Shown here piece by piece: positions 24,540 through 34,070 of a stretch of DNA of 64,000 nt. Source of the stretch: Dietzia timorensis (GTDB lineage Bacteria; Actinomycetota; Actinomycetes; Mycobacteriales; Mycobacteriaceae). Made by a program: the position numbers and the translations under genes. The notes beneath the pieces are model-generated. The model was not told where the DNA came from. It saw only the letters and a list, made by a program, of their open reading frames with translations, and did no database searches. The DNA lies in contig NZ_DYXM01000215.1 in assembly GCF_020742175.1 (NCBI RefSeq), positions 1 through 64,000 on the forward strand. Direction: 5' to 3'. The stretch's first letter is position 1; every line of letters begins with the position of its first letter.

Positions 24540-25133
24540 ATGACCGCGTCGTCTTCGGTACCGAAAAGCCTCGAGGAGCTCCAGGCTGCCATCGCGGCGA
24601 TTGAGTCGCCCGCGCCGGAGCCGGAGCTACCTCCGCTTTCGGATGAAGGAAGTAAGGCCACCAAGGCTGCGTTGCGTCTGCTGAAGTTCCGTGCGCGAAG
24701 TAGGCATGAACTGCATGGCAGGCTCGTTGAAAAGGAATTTTCGGAGGCCGCCGTCGCGGAGGCAATGGAACGTATCGACGCGTGGCAACTTCTGGATGAC
24801 GCAGACTTCGCGCGCCAATGGGTGGAGCAGCGTTCGGTCGGCAAAGGCGCGACTAGAACGCTGCTTCGTCGAGAACTCGAAGCAAAAGGTGTGGAATCTG
24901 CTCAGATTAGCCAGGCCCTGGAAGACGTTTCCGATGAGGATGAGCGAGCGCGTGCGCACGAGCTCGTCGCACATCGGATCGAACGGCGTGAGAATTCTGA
25001 CTTGTCCACAATGGAGCAGCGCACGAAGGTTAAGCGGCGATTGGTGGAATTCTTACAGCGGCGTGGCTATTCATCGGGAGTAGCCCTGTCAGTGGTCAAC
25101 AACGAGATCGCGAACGCCCGTCAATTTCTCTAG
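24540..25133 (+). CDS. recX: Regulatory protein RecX
   Basis: RecX binds RecA filaments and limits their activity. The 197-residue protein has the three-helix RecX repeats, seen in ALRLLKFRARSRHELHGRLVEKEFSEAAVAEAMERI and in DADFARQWVEQR with the following RRELEAKGV. The N-terminal 35 residues are a low-complexity lead. The ATG at 24540 lies 5 bases after recA, so translation is likely coupled. Third codon positions here are clearly more A/T-rich than in genes near the window ends. Confidence 0.93.
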   Translation: MTASSSVPKSLEELQAAIAAIESPAPEPELPPLSDEGSKATKAALRLLKFRARSRHELHGRLVEKEFSEAAVAEAMERIDAWQLLDDADFARQWVEQRSVGKGATRTLLRRELEAKGVESAQISQALEDVSDEDERARAHELVAHRIERRENSDLSTMEQRTKVKRRLVEFLQRRGYSSGVALSVVNNEIANARQFL

Positions 25134-25147
25134 GCCCCGGTTCACGC

Positions 25148-25157
25148 GTAACGTTAC
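25148..25157. promoter_or_regulatory. 10-bp perfect palindrome upstream of miaB
   Basis: GTAACGTTAC is a perfect dyad 40 bases before the miaB start, followed by a related GGTAATAC. It could be an operator or chance. No known regulator is recognised. Confidence 0.25.
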
Positions 25158-25196
25158 ACGGTAATACGACCACGATGAACAGGAGTGTCGGCGCAG

Positions 25197-26762
25197 GTGA
25201 GCGAGGTTCTTTTCGATAAACGCAGCCGCGAGGCGGAAGGGGACACCGCGGAGTCAAGTGCGGAGCCGCTTCGCTATCAGATTCGAACGTTTGGTTGCCA
25301 GATGAACGTTCATGATTCCGAGCGGCTGTCCGGAGTCTTGGACGAAGCCGGATACGTACCTTTCGAAGGCGAAGCCGACGAGGATGCTGGAGTATTGCCG
25401 GACCTTGTTGTGTTCAATACCTGCGCGGTGCGTGAAAATGCCGACAACCGTCTCTATGGCACGTTGGGCAACATGCGGCCGTGGAAGGACGCCAACCCCC
25501 GCCTTCAGATCGCTGTCGGCGGATGCCTGGCACAGAAAGATAAGGACGTCGTCGTCGATCGCGCGCCGTGGGTCGACGTTGTTTTCGGTACCCACAATCT
25601 GGGCCACTTGCCGTCGTTACTCGATCGCTCTCGGCACAACGACGAAGCAGCCGTGGAGATCGCGGAATCCTTACAGCACTTTCCGTCGAACCTCCCGGCG
25701 AAGCGTGATTCCTCGTACGCCGGATGGGTATCAGTGTCCGTCGGCTGCAACAACACCTGTACTTTCTGTATCGTCCCCTCTCTTCGTGGAAAGGAAGTCG
25801 ACCGCAGGCCGGGCGAGGTCCTTGCCGAGGTGGAAGCGCTAGTGGCCGAGGGCGTACTGGAAGTCACTCTGCTCGGACAGAATGTCAACGCCTACGGCCG
25901 ATCGTTCATCCACCCAGATGAGCCGGCAGACAAGGGCGCCTTTGCGGAACTCCTCCGTGCGTGTGGCTCGATCGACGGGCTTGAGCGGGTCCGATTCACG
26001 TCCCCGCATCCCGCAGAGTTCACCGACGATGTCATCGCCGCAATGGCAGATACTCCGAACGTGTGCCCGCAACTTCACATGCCTCTTCAGTCGGGATCGG
26101 ACAAGGTTCTGCGTTCGATGCGGCGTTCCTATCGCCAGAAGAAGTTTCTCGGCATCATTGAGAAGGTCCGAGAGTCGATTCCGAACGCAGCCATCACTAC
26201 GGACATCATCGTCGGTTTCCCTGGGGAAACCGAGGAAGACTTTCAGCAAACACTTAAGGTTGTCGAAAAGAGCCGGTTCACCAGTGCGTTTACTTTCCAG
26301 TACTCGCCTCGTCCGGGCACTCCCGCTGCCGAGATGGAAGACCAGGTTCCCAAGGCCGTCGTACAAGACCGTTACGACCGGCTACTGGAGCTTCAGGAAC
26401 GTATCACCCTCGAAGAAAACCGGAAGGTCGTTGGGCGCCGCGTCGAGCTACTCATCGTTGATGACTCTGGACGAAAGAATTTCGCTACCTCACGGATGAG
26501 CGGTCGGGCGCGCGATGGAAGGCTTGTCCATTTCGACCCCAAACCAGCTTACGCAGCGGCAATCGATCGTTCACTCCGCCCGGGTGACATCATTGAAGTC
26601 GACGTGACGGCGGCGGCGCCACACCATCTTCTTGCGGACTCCGGGGTCATCACGCATCGCCGAACGAAGGCTGGAGACCACTACGAAGCCGGAATCGTGC
26701 CGACGACCGAACCGGTGGGGGTCGGGCTCGGTCTGCCCACCATCCGATCCGGCGCGGAATAA
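25197..26762 (+). CDS. miaB: tRNA-2-methylthio-N6-dimethylallyladenosine synthase
   Basis: MiaB is a radical-SAM enzyme that adds the methylthio group to A37 of tRNAs already modified by MiaA. The 521-residue protein has the N-terminal UPF0004 domain ([16 protein letters not shown], with later NTCAVRENA and GGCLAQ cysteines for one cluster), the radical-SAM CxxxCxxC in GCNNTCTFC (about Cys184, 188, 191) and a C-terminal TRAM domain. AGGAG at 25181-25185 is well spaced for the GTG at 25197; an in-frame GTG at 25185 overlaps it. The partner enzyme MiaA is encoded 2.4 kb downstream. Confidence 0.96.
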   Translation: MSEVLFDKRSREAEGDTAESSAEPLRYQIRTFGCQMNVHDSERLSGVLDEAGYVPFEGEADEDAGVLPDLVVFNTCAVRENADNRLYGTLGNMRPWKDANPRLQIAVGGCLAQKDKDVVVDRAPWVDVVFGTHNLGHLPSLLDRSRHNDEAAVEIAESLQHFPSNLPAKRDSSYAGWVSVSVGCNNTCTFCIVPSLRGKEVDRRPGEVLAEVEALVAEGVLEVTLLGQNVNAYGRSFIHPDEPADKGAFAELLRACGSIDGLERVRFTSPHPAEFTDDVIAAMADTPNVCPQLHMPLQSGSDKVLRSMRRSYRQKKFLGIIEKVRESIPNAAITTDIIVGFPGETEEDFQQTLKVVEKSRFTSAFTFQYSPRPGTPAAEMEDQVPKAVVQDRYDRLLELQERITLEENRKVVGRRVELLIVDDSGRKNFATSRMSGRARDGRLVHFDPKPAYAAAIDRSLRPGDIIEVDVTAAAPHHLLADSGVITHRRTKAGDHYEAGIVPTTEPVGVGLGLPTIRSGAE

Positions 26763-26805
26763 AGATCGCGTTTTTGGTCAGGACTATCAGCACAGTCAGC
26801 AGAAA

Positions 26806-27465
26806 GTGACGGCAAGAACCTTGAGCTACGAAGACAATCGGCAGGACCCGATCCAACAGGTTCGAACCACTCTGGAAGAGGCGAAATCGGAGTCCCGTGA
26901 AGCCGATGCGTTCTGGGCTGGACGCGTGGAGGTGGGACGTCCGTTTCTCGTTGCACTCGTACTTATCGTCCTACTCGCCGGTGTGCAACTTCTTCCGCAC
27001 AGCGAGGGCGTCAGTGGACTCGACGTACTGTTCTGGACCCAGGCAGCACAGGATCAGGAATTGTCGCTGCCCTCTCGCGTATTCGTCACCTTATTTTCGG
27101 TCGGCGTCATCGTTTTCGGGGCCGTCACTATCTTCACTCAACGCTGGTGGGCCGCAGGAATTGCCTGGTGTACCTCGTGTGTGTCCGCGGTGTACGGCGT
27201 ACTGGCCATTTGGCTGCGGCAAGATGGACGAGGACCAAACCCCGATTTTCAGAATTTCGGCGGGCCGGGGATCGGCTTGTACCTGTCGGAGATTCTCGTC
27301 GTCTGCTTGGCGGTGACATTCTCGATACTTCTTTGGTCGAAATCCGAGAAGCAACGGGAGGCCGAAGAGCTCGTCCGCGAGGAAAGCCGAAAGCTCAAAG
27401 AAGCAGCTGAACGTCAACGAGACGACCGCCGCACCGATGGTGATGGCGGCATCCAAGATCTGTAA
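26806..27465 (+). CDS. Conserved membrane protein (Rv2732c position)
   Basis: The 219-residue protein has an N-terminal polar, Glu-rich part (about 45 residues), four hydrophobic helices and a charged C-terminal coiled-coil tail (KSEKQREAEELVREESRKL region). The pattern and its place directly after miaB match the uncharacterised mycobacterial Rv2732c. The start is uncertain: GTG at 26806 has no good ribosome binding site, and TTG at 26821 is an alternative. The frame is open back into miaB without homology. Confidence 0.7.
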   Translation: MTARTLSYEDNRQDPIQQVRTTLEEAKSESREADAFWAGRVEVGRPFLVALVLIVLLAGVQLLPHSEGVSGLDVLFWTQAAQDQELSLPSRVFVTLFSVGVIVFGAVTIFTQRWWAAGIAWCTSCVSAVYGVLAIWLRQDGRGPNPDFQNFGGPGIGLYLSEILVVCLAVTFSILLWSKSEKQREAEELVREESRKLKEAAERQRDDRRTDGDGGIQDL

Positions 27466-27517
27466 ATCGATGTTCGCGCCCGCTATCGCCTAGCTTTGGC
27501 GCACGAAGAAACTAATT

Positions 27518-27550
27518 CGGCCCCGCTGTCCGTGCATGGAGGCGGGGCCG
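27518..27550. terminator. Bidirectional terminator between convergent genes
   Basis: CGGCCCCGC at 27518-27526 pairs perfectly with GCGGGGCCG at 27542-27550 over a 15-base loop. The + side is followed by GATTATTTCTTT; the - side is followed by a T-rich stretch too (complement of GAAGAAACTAATT). It can end transcripts from both the membrane-protein gene and the DUF349 gene. Confidence 0.75.
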
Positions 27551-27578
27551 GATTATTTCTTTGGAACGATCTAGGCTT

Positions 27579-28946
27579 CTAGCGGTCTTCGACAGCGGTC
27601 TCGGCTGCCTGCGCCCACTCCCGCCATTGCTCTGCCTGTGAGCGAAACTTCTCGGCGTCCTTTTTCTTGCCGGCGGCTTCGGCTTTCGCCGCCTGATCCT
27701 CGAACGCCGTTACTCGATCCCAGAACTGCCCAGCACGCGCCTTGACCTCCGGGTCATTTCGTCGCCATTGTGTCTGTTCCTCGGCATCGACGCGTTTTTC
27801 AAGGTCGCGAATTCGCGACTCGAACTCGGAAATCCGATTACGAGGGACCTTGCCGGCAGCCTCCCATCGCTCCTGAAGTTCGCGTAGCGCTCGCTTGGCG
27901 GAATCAAGTCCTTGGCCGGGATCGATTTTCGAGTCGTACTCGGCCAGCAGAGCCTCTTTAGCTTTCGCGTTCGACTCGAATTCGGCATCTCGCTCCGCAG
28001 CGGCCGCATGCCTGGCATCGAAGAAAGTGTCTTGCGCCTTCTTGAAGCGGGCCCATAGCTGATTATCGGCATCCCGCGGAGCCCTGCCGGCGGCCTTCCA
28101 CTCATCCATCAGTTGCCGGAAGGCGCGAGCGGTGTCGTTCCAATCGGTGTTGTTGGCCATTTTTTCTGCTCGCACGACAAGATCTTGCTTGACGTTGCGT
28201 GCGGTGGCCCGGTTCCTATCAAGCTCGGCAAAATGAGAACCCCGTCGGCGGTTGAACGCTTCCCGAGCTTTCGAAAAGCGCTTCCACAGCTCGTCGTCGG
28301 TCTTGCGATCGATCCCGCGAATCGTTTTCCATTCGTCGAGAATCGCCTTGAGACGGTCACCCGCAACCTTCCATTGCGTGGAAGACTCGCCGATTTGCTC
28401 AGCCTCCGCGGCAAGCTCCTCCTTCCGAGCGATCGCGTTCTCACGGTGAGCGGCCTTGTCTTTTCGCGCTTGTTCCTCGACCTGAGACGAGAACTCGATG
28501 ATCGCGTGGAGACGTGTTTCGAGTCCCTCCAGGTCGCCGACGACTTTGGCCTCAGGGATGGTCTCCACAAGTGCCTTCGCCGCGGACCGCGTCTTTCGTG
28601 CATCGGATGGATGTGTCTCAAGTCGCTGCTCGAGTAACACCACCTCGGTGGCGAGATCGTCGAAGCGCATTCCGAAATGCTGGAGAGCCTCGTCGGCGTT
28701 GCCGGCTTGCCAAGAGCCAACCTGGCGCTCGCCGGCGCTCGTGCGCAGCCAGACGCCTCCGTCCTCATCGACGTGTCCCCATTTCCTCGGGTCGCTCTTC
28801 GGGGCGGAGGGGGCGGGAACGTGCCCGGGTGAATTTTTCGACGCCACAACTGCAGGAGAAGGAACCCCGGGCTTCGGCGCGGCGGGCTTTGGCCGTACGT
28901 CGGCCGTAACCCTCGAAGCCTCCGAACCCTTGTCGACGTCAGACAT
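27579..28946 (-). CDS. DUF349 helical repeat protein
   Basis: The 455-residue protein has a disordered Pro/Ala-rich N-terminus (about 1-55) and then at least four DUF349-type repeats of about 70 residues, each a helical bundle with a conserved Trp and a DELWKRF/DNQLWARF element (for example LDEWKTIRGIDRKTDDELWKRFSKA). It is highly charged and probably cytoplasmic. DUF349 proteins are widespread and uncharacterised; the M. tuberculosis counterpart at this position is Rv2731. It is transcribed against its neighbours. Confidence 0.85.
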   Translation of the reverse strand: MSDVDKGSEASRVTADVRPKPAAPKPGVPSPAVVASKNSPGHVPAPSAPKSDPRKWGHVDEDGGVWLRTSAGERQVGSWQAGNADEALQHFGMRFDDLATEVVLLEQRLETHPSDARKTRSAAKALVETIPEAKVVGDLEGLETRLHAIIEFSSQVEEQARKDKAAHRENAIARKEELAAEAEQIGESSTQWKVAGDRLKAILDEWKTIRGIDRKTDDELWKRFSKAREAFNRRRGSHFAELDRNRATARNVKQDLVVRAEKMANNTDWNDTARAFRQLMDEWKAAGRAPRDADNQLWARFKKAQDTFFDARHAAAAERDAEFESNAKAKEALLAEYDSKIDPGQGLDSAKRALRELQERWEAAGKVPRNRISEFESRIRDLEKRVDAEEQTQWRRNDPEVKARAGQFWDRVTAFEDQAAKAEAAGKKKDAEKFRSQAEQWREWAQAAETAVEDR

Positions 28947-29013
28947 TGCTCTCCTCGTTCCACCGCGCGAAGCGGATCTCCGACCGCAGTATGCGGCTTA
29001 GCCACCAAAATAC
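28947..29013. other. Divergent intergenic region before the DUF349 gene
   Basis: This short gap must hold the promoter of the DUF349 gene, and perhaps part of the promoter for the small ORF and miaA fusion to its right. No convincing -10/-35 pair was identified. Confidence 0.3.
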
Positions 29014-29187
29014 GTGCGACCACAATCTCACGACTTTCCAGCCAATATTGCCTTGTACGACGGTGTGTTCGCAGGAGTTTGCCTAGAAGTGGGCATCGCC
29101 CAAGATCAGCATTCCGTATCCAGTCGTTCGGATACCCTTCTCAACGCGGCTAAGACCGCCCTTCAGGGCATTCCCGTGCGCGGCTAG
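29014..29187 (+). CDS. Possible small protein of 57 residues upstream of the miaA fusion gene
   Basis: A GTG at 29014 opens a 57-codon frame ending at TAG 29185-29187, only 12 bases before the next gene. Its codons look like local genes (about 60% G/C in third positions) and the tail reads as an amphipathic helix (SDTLLNAAKTALQGIPVRG). TTG at 29053 and GTG at 29065 or 29089 are alternative starts. No family is recognised and no strong ribosome binding site is visible, so it may be a leader peptide, a real small gene or chance. Confidence 0.35.
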   Translation: MRPQSHDFPANIALYDGVFAGVCLEVGIAQDQHSVSSRSDTLLNAAKTALQGIPVRG

Positions 29188-29199
29188 TAATCTTGAGAT

Positions 29200-30900
29200 G
29201 TGGCATCAAAATTCGTCCTCCTACCGGCTGCACCGGTTCTAGTACCCGAACTGTCGGGTGCGGCGTGGGCGGACGTTTCTACACTTGTCGACGCCGGTGT
29301 GCGCATTCTTCGGAACGCCGTCGCAGGATCTACGCGGGGCGTAATCGTCGTGGCCCAGGGCCCAGGCACCCATGAAATTGAGTACGGCAACCACGATCTT
29401 CGTCGATGGGGCGCGCCAACGGTCGCTGTTGGGCCCTCCGGCCCCGATCAACAGCTGGACGGCCCTTCTCCGATACCCGGTGCCGTCCTTATGGCCTGGT
29501 GGTGGATCGCACGAGCAGGCCTCGACATGGATGTGAAGACCATAACTGTCAACGGCACCGCGGGTGAGCACGCGAACTCGGTCCGTTCGGTGCAGCGGAC
29601 GATCGATGCACATGACGGCGTGGTGGTATTCATGGCCGACGGGCCGGCCGCTCTTGCACCGAAGGCACCAATTCCTCTCGACGAATCTGCGGTGGAGCTG
29701 GATCGGGAGCTTTCGGCCTTCGTCGAGGGAGCAAGCAGACTTCCGGAACTGGGCGAGACAGCGGCATCTTCGATCGGTTGGTTCTCGCAGCCCATATGGA
29801 CGCTTTTATCCGGCTACGTGGAGGGATTCTCGCCGCGCGCGGCGTCTCATTCCGCGCCCTTTGGGGTCGGCTATCATGCTGCAGGGTGGACGATCCCGAG
29901 TGCGAAGCAAAACGCTGCTCTGCATACAACCGGCGCAAAAGGGGCGACTTCCGACGAACACGCGCCCAGGCCAGTCGTCATCGTTGGACCCACAGGAACG
30001 GGGAAGTCGGACCTGGCGCTGAACCTTGCCGAGGAACTCGGCGGTCAGATCGTGAATCTCGACGCGATGCAGCTCTACAAAGGTATGGATATCGGCACGG
30101 CGAAAGTGCCGCAGGCAGACCGTCGAGGGATCCCGCACCACATGTTGGACGTCCTCGACGTCACCGAGACCGCGTCGGTAGCCGACTACCAGCGAGAGGC
30201 TCGTGACGTCGTTGAACGCGTCCGATCAGGCGCACAGACGCCCATAGTCGTCGGCGGTTCGATGATGTACTACCAGTCGCTCATCGACGAATGGAATTTC
30301 CCGGAGACTGATCCGGTCGTTCGGGGACGCTACGAGTCAAGACTCGATGAGATCGGTGTACAGGCGCTACATGCCGAGCTTGCCGAAAAGGATCCCGAAG
30401 CCGCTAAGACCATCCTCGACACCGATCCTCGGCGCACCGTCCGCGCGCTCGAGGTAATCGAACTCACCGGGAAGCCGTTCGCTGCATCGCGCCCGAAAAT
30501 CGGGAAGCCACGTTGGGACGCGGAGATCATCGCACTCGACATGGCGACAGGCGAACTCGATGCGCGGTTGGAGCAGCGCACGAGAAAGATGTTCGATCAG
30601 GGGCTCATCGAAGAAGTCCGTTACCTGGCTCGAAACGGGCTCAGAAATGGAGTCACGGCTCAACGAGCAATCGGCTATTCGCAAGTGTTGGAGCTCTTGG
30701 ACGAGTTCGAAAACAGCGAACCAACTGCGGGCGCCATAGAGGAAGCCCTCCATCGAACGTTTATCGGCACGCGCCGCTACGTTCGGCGCCAGCGCTCATG
30801 GTTCAGGCGGGACACACGGATCCGCTGGTTGGACGCCAATCGGGATGCGACGGAGCTTCTTGTGGACCAAGCTCTTCGAACAGTGAGGAAACCCTCGTGA
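29200..30900 (+). CDS. miaA: Fusion of a LigB-like (Rv2728c-type) domain with tRNA dimethylallyltransferase MiaA
   Basis: The 566-residue protein has two parts. Residues 1-232 match the uncharacterised Rv2728c family, a class III extradiol dioxygenase (LigB)-like fold, which in M. tuberculosis is a separate 231-residue gene just upstream of miaA. Residues 233-257 are a polar linker. Residues 258-566 are a full-length MiaA: Walker A GPTGTGKS (263-270), [18 protein letters not shown], the [22 protein letters not shown] block and the C-terminal [15 protein letters not shown]. MiaA adds the dimethylallyl group to A37 of UNN-decoding tRNAs. No ATG, GTG or TTG occurs in frame in the linker, so MiaA must be made as part of the fusion, unless a CTG at 29920 is used. 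The GTG at 29200 is the start. Confidence 0.88.
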   Translation: MASKFVLLPAAPVLVPELSGAAWADVSTLVDAGVRILRNAVAGSTRGVIVVAQGPGTHEIEYGNHDLRRWGAPTVAVGPSGPDQQLDGPSPIPGAVLMAWWWIARAGLDMDVKTITVNGTAGEHANSVRSVQRTIDAHDGVVVFMADGPAALAPKAPIPLDESAVELDRELSAFVEGASRLPELGETAASSIGWFSQPIWTLLSGYVEGFSPRAASHSAPFGVGYHAAGWTIPSAKQNAALHTTGAKGATSDEHAPRPVVIVGPTGTGKSDLALNLAEELGGQIVNLDAMQLYKGMDIGTAKVPQADRRGIPHHMLDVLDVTETASVADYQREARDVVERVRSGAQTPIVVGGSMMYYQSLIDEWNFPETDPVVRGRYESRLDEIGVQALHAELAEKDPEAAKTILDTDPRRTVRALEVIELTGKPFAASRPKIGKPRWDAEIIALDMATGELDARLEQRTRKMFDQGLIEEVRYLARNGLRNGVTAQRAIGYSQVLELLDEFENSEPTAGAIEEALHRTFIGTRRYVRRQRSWFRRDTRIRWLDANRDATELLVDQALRTVRKPS

Positions 30901-31643
30901 GTACTCGGGAAACGGTGCAGTCGGTTACTCGCGCCGTTGCGATCATCGAAGCAGTTGTGTCCGAAGGCGGGATCGTCTCACTCAAGACCATCGCCGAAAA
31001 GACCGGGCTCGCCGCGGCGACCGTCCACAGGTTGGCCTCGACACTTGTAGAGACAGGACTTCTCCGTCAAGCGCCGGGGCGCGAGTACGTCCTTGCCCCG
31101 ACACTCATGTGGGCCGGCGGCGCAGCGCAGTTGGTGACCAAGCGCTGGGCTGTTCCCGTCTTGCAGCAGGTTGTAGACGCAACGGGGGAAACAGCCAATC
31201 TTGCCGCCCGGGAAGGGGACAAGATCGTCTATCTCGCACAGGTGCCGAGTCCGTACTCGATGCGGATGTTTACCGAAGTCGGAAGACGAGTCGATCCCCA
31301 TTGCACCGCCGTCGGTAAAGCCCTGTTGGCGAACCGGGAAGATGCCGAAGTGCGCAAACTATTGGAGCGAACCGGGATGCGGCGCTACACCTCTTCAACG
31401 ATTACCTCGCCTGATGAATTCATCGCTGAACTCGATACTGTTCGAAAGAATGGGTTTGCCGGTGATGAATCCGAGCAGGAAGAAGGCGTTCGATGCGTGG
31501 CGGTGTCTCACGGCTCCGGTCGCTCGGCGATCGCAATATCGGTATCAGGCCCGGAAGCCCGCTTTACGTATGACAAGCGAGAGGGTGCCGCCCAGACGAT
31601 CGCTTCGGCTATTGCGGCGAGCCCATTCCTGCCGCCGGATTAA
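30897..31643 (+). CDS. IclR family transcriptional regulator
   Basis: The 248-residue protein has an N-terminal winged helix ([31 protein letters not shown], about residues 15-65) and the C-terminal IclR effector domain with [12 protein letters not shown] and [17 protein letters not shown]. IclR members often control carboxylic-acid and glyoxylate metabolism. The GTG at 30897 overlaps the miaA stop (GTGA), so it is translated from the same transcript. It faces malate synthase G, its most plausible target. M. tuberculosis and corynebacteria do not have an IclR gene in the miaA-dapF interval. Confidence 0.9.
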   Translation: MSTRETVQSVTRAVAIIEAVVSEGGIVSLKTIAEKTGLAAATVHRLASTLVETGLLRQAPGREYVLAPTLMWAGGAAQLVTKRWAVPVLQQVVDATGETANLAAREGDKIVYLAQVPSPYSMRMFTEVGRRVDPHCTAVGKALLANREDAEVRKLLERTGMRRYTSSTITSPDEFIAELDTVRKNGFAGDESEQEEGVRCVAVSHGSGRSAIAISVSGPEARFTYDKREGAAQTIASAIAASPFLPPD

Positions 31644-31674
31644 CGGGAATGTTCAGGACTGCCTAGCACGAGGA

Positions 31675-31720
31675 AGCGCCCCGGAGGATCGCCACATAGG
31701 ACGATCACTCGCGGGGCGCT
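31675..31720. terminator. Terminator between the IclR gene and glcB
   Basis: AGCGCCCCG at 31675-31683 pairs with CGGGGCGCT at 31712-31720, and the loop contains a second small stem (GATCG with CGATC). TTT follows on the + strand. It separates two convergent genes. Confidence 0.6.
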
Positions 31721-31736
31721 TTGGCGCTATCAGGCT

Positions 31737-33935
31737 CTAGCCGAGCGCAGCGGTGTTGTTCGCACCGTGCTTCGCCTTGAACTCGCGGCGACGCGCGTGC
31801 AAGATCGGCTCGGTGTAGCCGGAGGGCTGCTCTCCGCCCTTGAGGATCAGGTCACGCGCGGCATTGAAGGCCACGGAGTCCTCGAAGTTCGGGGCCATGG
31901 GGAAGTAGTTCGGGTCCCCCTCGTTCTGGCCATCGACCAGCTGAGCCATGCGCTTGAGCTCTTCGAGGAGGAACTCCTCTGTGATCACGCCGTGGCGAAG
32001 CCAGTTCGCGAGCATCTGGCTCGAGATTCGAAGCGTTGCACGGTCCTCCATGAGATTGACGTCATGGATGTCCGGCACCTTCGAGCAGCCGATGCCCTGG
32101 TCGATCCAACGAACGACGTAACCGAGGATCGATTGGCAGGAGTTGTCGACTTCCTGCTTCTTCTCTTCCTCGGTCCAATCGGTCGACGGAGCGAGAGGGA
32201 GCTCGAGAATATCCTCGGGCTTAACCCTGCGTCCTGCGGAACTCAACTGCTCCTGAACCTCGAGGACATTCACGCGGTGGTAGTGCGTGGCGTGCAGCGA
32301 GGCGCCGGTGGGTGAGGGGACCCAGGCAGTGTTGGCGCCGGCCTTCGGCTGACCGATCTTCTGCTCGAGCATCTCGGCCATGAGCTCGGTCTTCGCCCAC
32401 ATGCCCTTGCCGATCTGAGCGCGACCGCGGAGGCCGGCGGCGAGGCCCTCATCCACGTTGTAGTTCTCGTACGCGGACATCCACGCGGCTGAGCGCATGT
32501 CGCCCTTGCGGACCATCGGTCCGGCCTCCATCGAGGTGTGGATCTCGTCGCCAGTGCGGTCGAGGAAGCCGGTGTTGATGAACACGCAGCGGGTATCCGC
32601 AGCGGCGATGGCGCGCGAGAGGTTGGCCGAGGTGCGTCGCTCCTCGTCCATGACACCCATCTTGATGGTGTTCTCCGGCAGACCGAGAAGCTTTTCGACA
32701 CGGCTGAAGATCTCCGAGGTGAACGCGACCTCGTCGGGGCCGTGCTGCTTCGGCTTCACGATGTAGATCGAGCCCGAACGGGAGTTGCGGTGCGCATTAC
32801 TCTCCGCGATGCCGTGCAGTCCGCAGAGCGAGGTGACGATGGCATCCATGATGCCCTCGGGGAGCTCATTGCCTTCGGAGTCGAGGATGGCCGGGTTGGT
32901 CATGAGGTGCCCGACGTTGCGCACGAGCAGCATTGAACGCCCATGAAGGGTGAGCTCTCCGCCGTCAGGCTTGGTGTAGGTCCGGTCGTCGTTGAGAACG
33001 CGCGTGATGGTCTTGCCGCCCTTTTCGAGCTTGTGGGCGAGGTCTCCGCGCATCAGGCCGAGCCAGTTGCGGTAACCGTGGACCTTGTCCTCGCCGTCGA
33101 CTGCGGCGATGGAGTCCTCGAAGTCCATGATCGTCGACACGGCGGACTCGACGACAACATCGGATATGCCGGCCGAATCCGATTCGCCGGATGGGGTGGA
33201 AGCATCGAAGACGATGTCGATGTGGAGGCCGTTGTTGACCAAAAGCACGTTGGAAGGTGCGGAGGCGTCGCCGAGGTAGCCGGCGAGTTTCTCCGGATCA
33301 GCCAGGCCTGTGGTGGAATCATCGGCAAGGGTGACCTGCAGCGCGCCATCGACGATCGCGAACGCCTTCGCGCCGACATAGCTGCCGGACGCGAGCGGGA
33401 CGACGTCGTCGAGGAATTCACGAACCCAAGCGATGACCTTGTCGCCTCGGACCTTGTTGTAGCCCTTACCCTTCTCTGCGCCGCCGTCCTCGGGGATAGC
33501 GTCGGTTCCGTACAGGGCGTCGTACAGCGAGCCCCAGCGTGCGTTCGCGGCGTTCAGAGCGAAGCGGGCGTTGAGGATCGGCACGACGAGCTGAGGTCCG
33601 GCGATCGTCGCCAATTCCGCATCGACGTTCTCGGTGGTGACTTTGGCGTTGTCGTCCTGAGGAAGCAGGTAGCCGATCTCACGTAGGTAATCGAGGTACT
33701 TATCCTGGTCGACGGCCCCCGGGTATTCGCGGTGCCAATTGTCGAGCTTGGTCTGGAATTCCTCGCGTACGTCGAGCAGCTCGCGGTTGCGCGGAGCGAG
33801 GTCGGTGAAAATCTCGGATACGCCCTGCCAAAACGAGTCGGCGTCAAGGCCTGTTCCCGTGATGGCCTCGTTGTTGATGAAGTCGTAGAGGACCTTGTCG
33901 ATCTGGATATTGCCGACGGTAATGCGCTCAGTCAT
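31737..33935 (-). CDS. glcB: Malate synthase G
   Basis: The enzyme condenses glyoxylate with acetyl-CoA to malate in the glyoxylate shunt. The 732-residue single-chain form has the G-type domain layout; recognisable blocks include the [15 protein letters not shown] region, [56 protein letters not shown] and GKGMWA. Catalytic Arg and Asp lie in these blocks. The ATG is at 33935. Next to it is an IclR regulator, which suggests local control of acetate or glyoxylate use. In M. tuberculosis glcB is elsewhere (Rv1837c), so this location is unusual. Confidence 0.97.
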   Translation of the reverse strand: MTERITVGNIQIDKVLYDFINNEAITGTGLDADSFWQGVSEIFTDLAPRNRELLDVREEFQTKLDNWHREYPGAVDQDKYLDYLREIGYLLPQDDNAKVTTENVDAELATIAGPQLVVPILNARFALNAANARWGSLYDALYGTDAIPEDGGAEKGKGYNKVRGDKVIAWVREFLDDVVPLASGSYVGAKAFAIVDGALQVTLADDSTTGLADPEKLAGYLGDASAPSNVLLVNNGLHIDIVFDASTPSGESDSAGISDVVVESAVSTIMDFEDSIAAVDGEDKVHGYRNWLGLMRGDLAHKLEKGGKTITRVLNDDRTYTKPDGGELTLHGRSMLLVRNVGHLMTNPAILDSEGNELPEGIMDAIVTSLCGLHGIAESNAHRNSRSGSIYIVKPKQHGPDEVAFTSEIFSRVEKLLGLPENTIKMGVMDEERRTSANLSRAIAAADTRCVFINTGFLDRTGDEIHTSMEAGPMVRKGDMRSAAWMSAYENYNVDEGLAAGLRGRAQIGKGMWAKTELMAEMLEQKIGQPKAGANTAWVPSPTGASLHATHYHRVNVLEVQEQLSSAGRRVKPEDILELPLAPSTDWTEEEKKQEVDNSCQSILGYVVRWIDQGIGCSKVPDIHDVNLMEDRATLRISSQMLANWLRHGVITEEFLLEELKRMAQLVDGQNEGDPNYFPMAPNFEDSVAFNAARDLILKGGEQPSGYTEPILHARRREFKAKHGANNTAALG

Positions 33936-34070
33936 GTGCGCTGACCTCCCTGTTAATAGTGGGTTGGATCGCGTTGTTCCTACCGCCGAGTTTAATTGGC
34001 TCGTTCTTTGGCATGGTAGGTCAGGTTCCGCATTGCGGAATTACTTTGGCCAGGCATTATCATCTCGATT

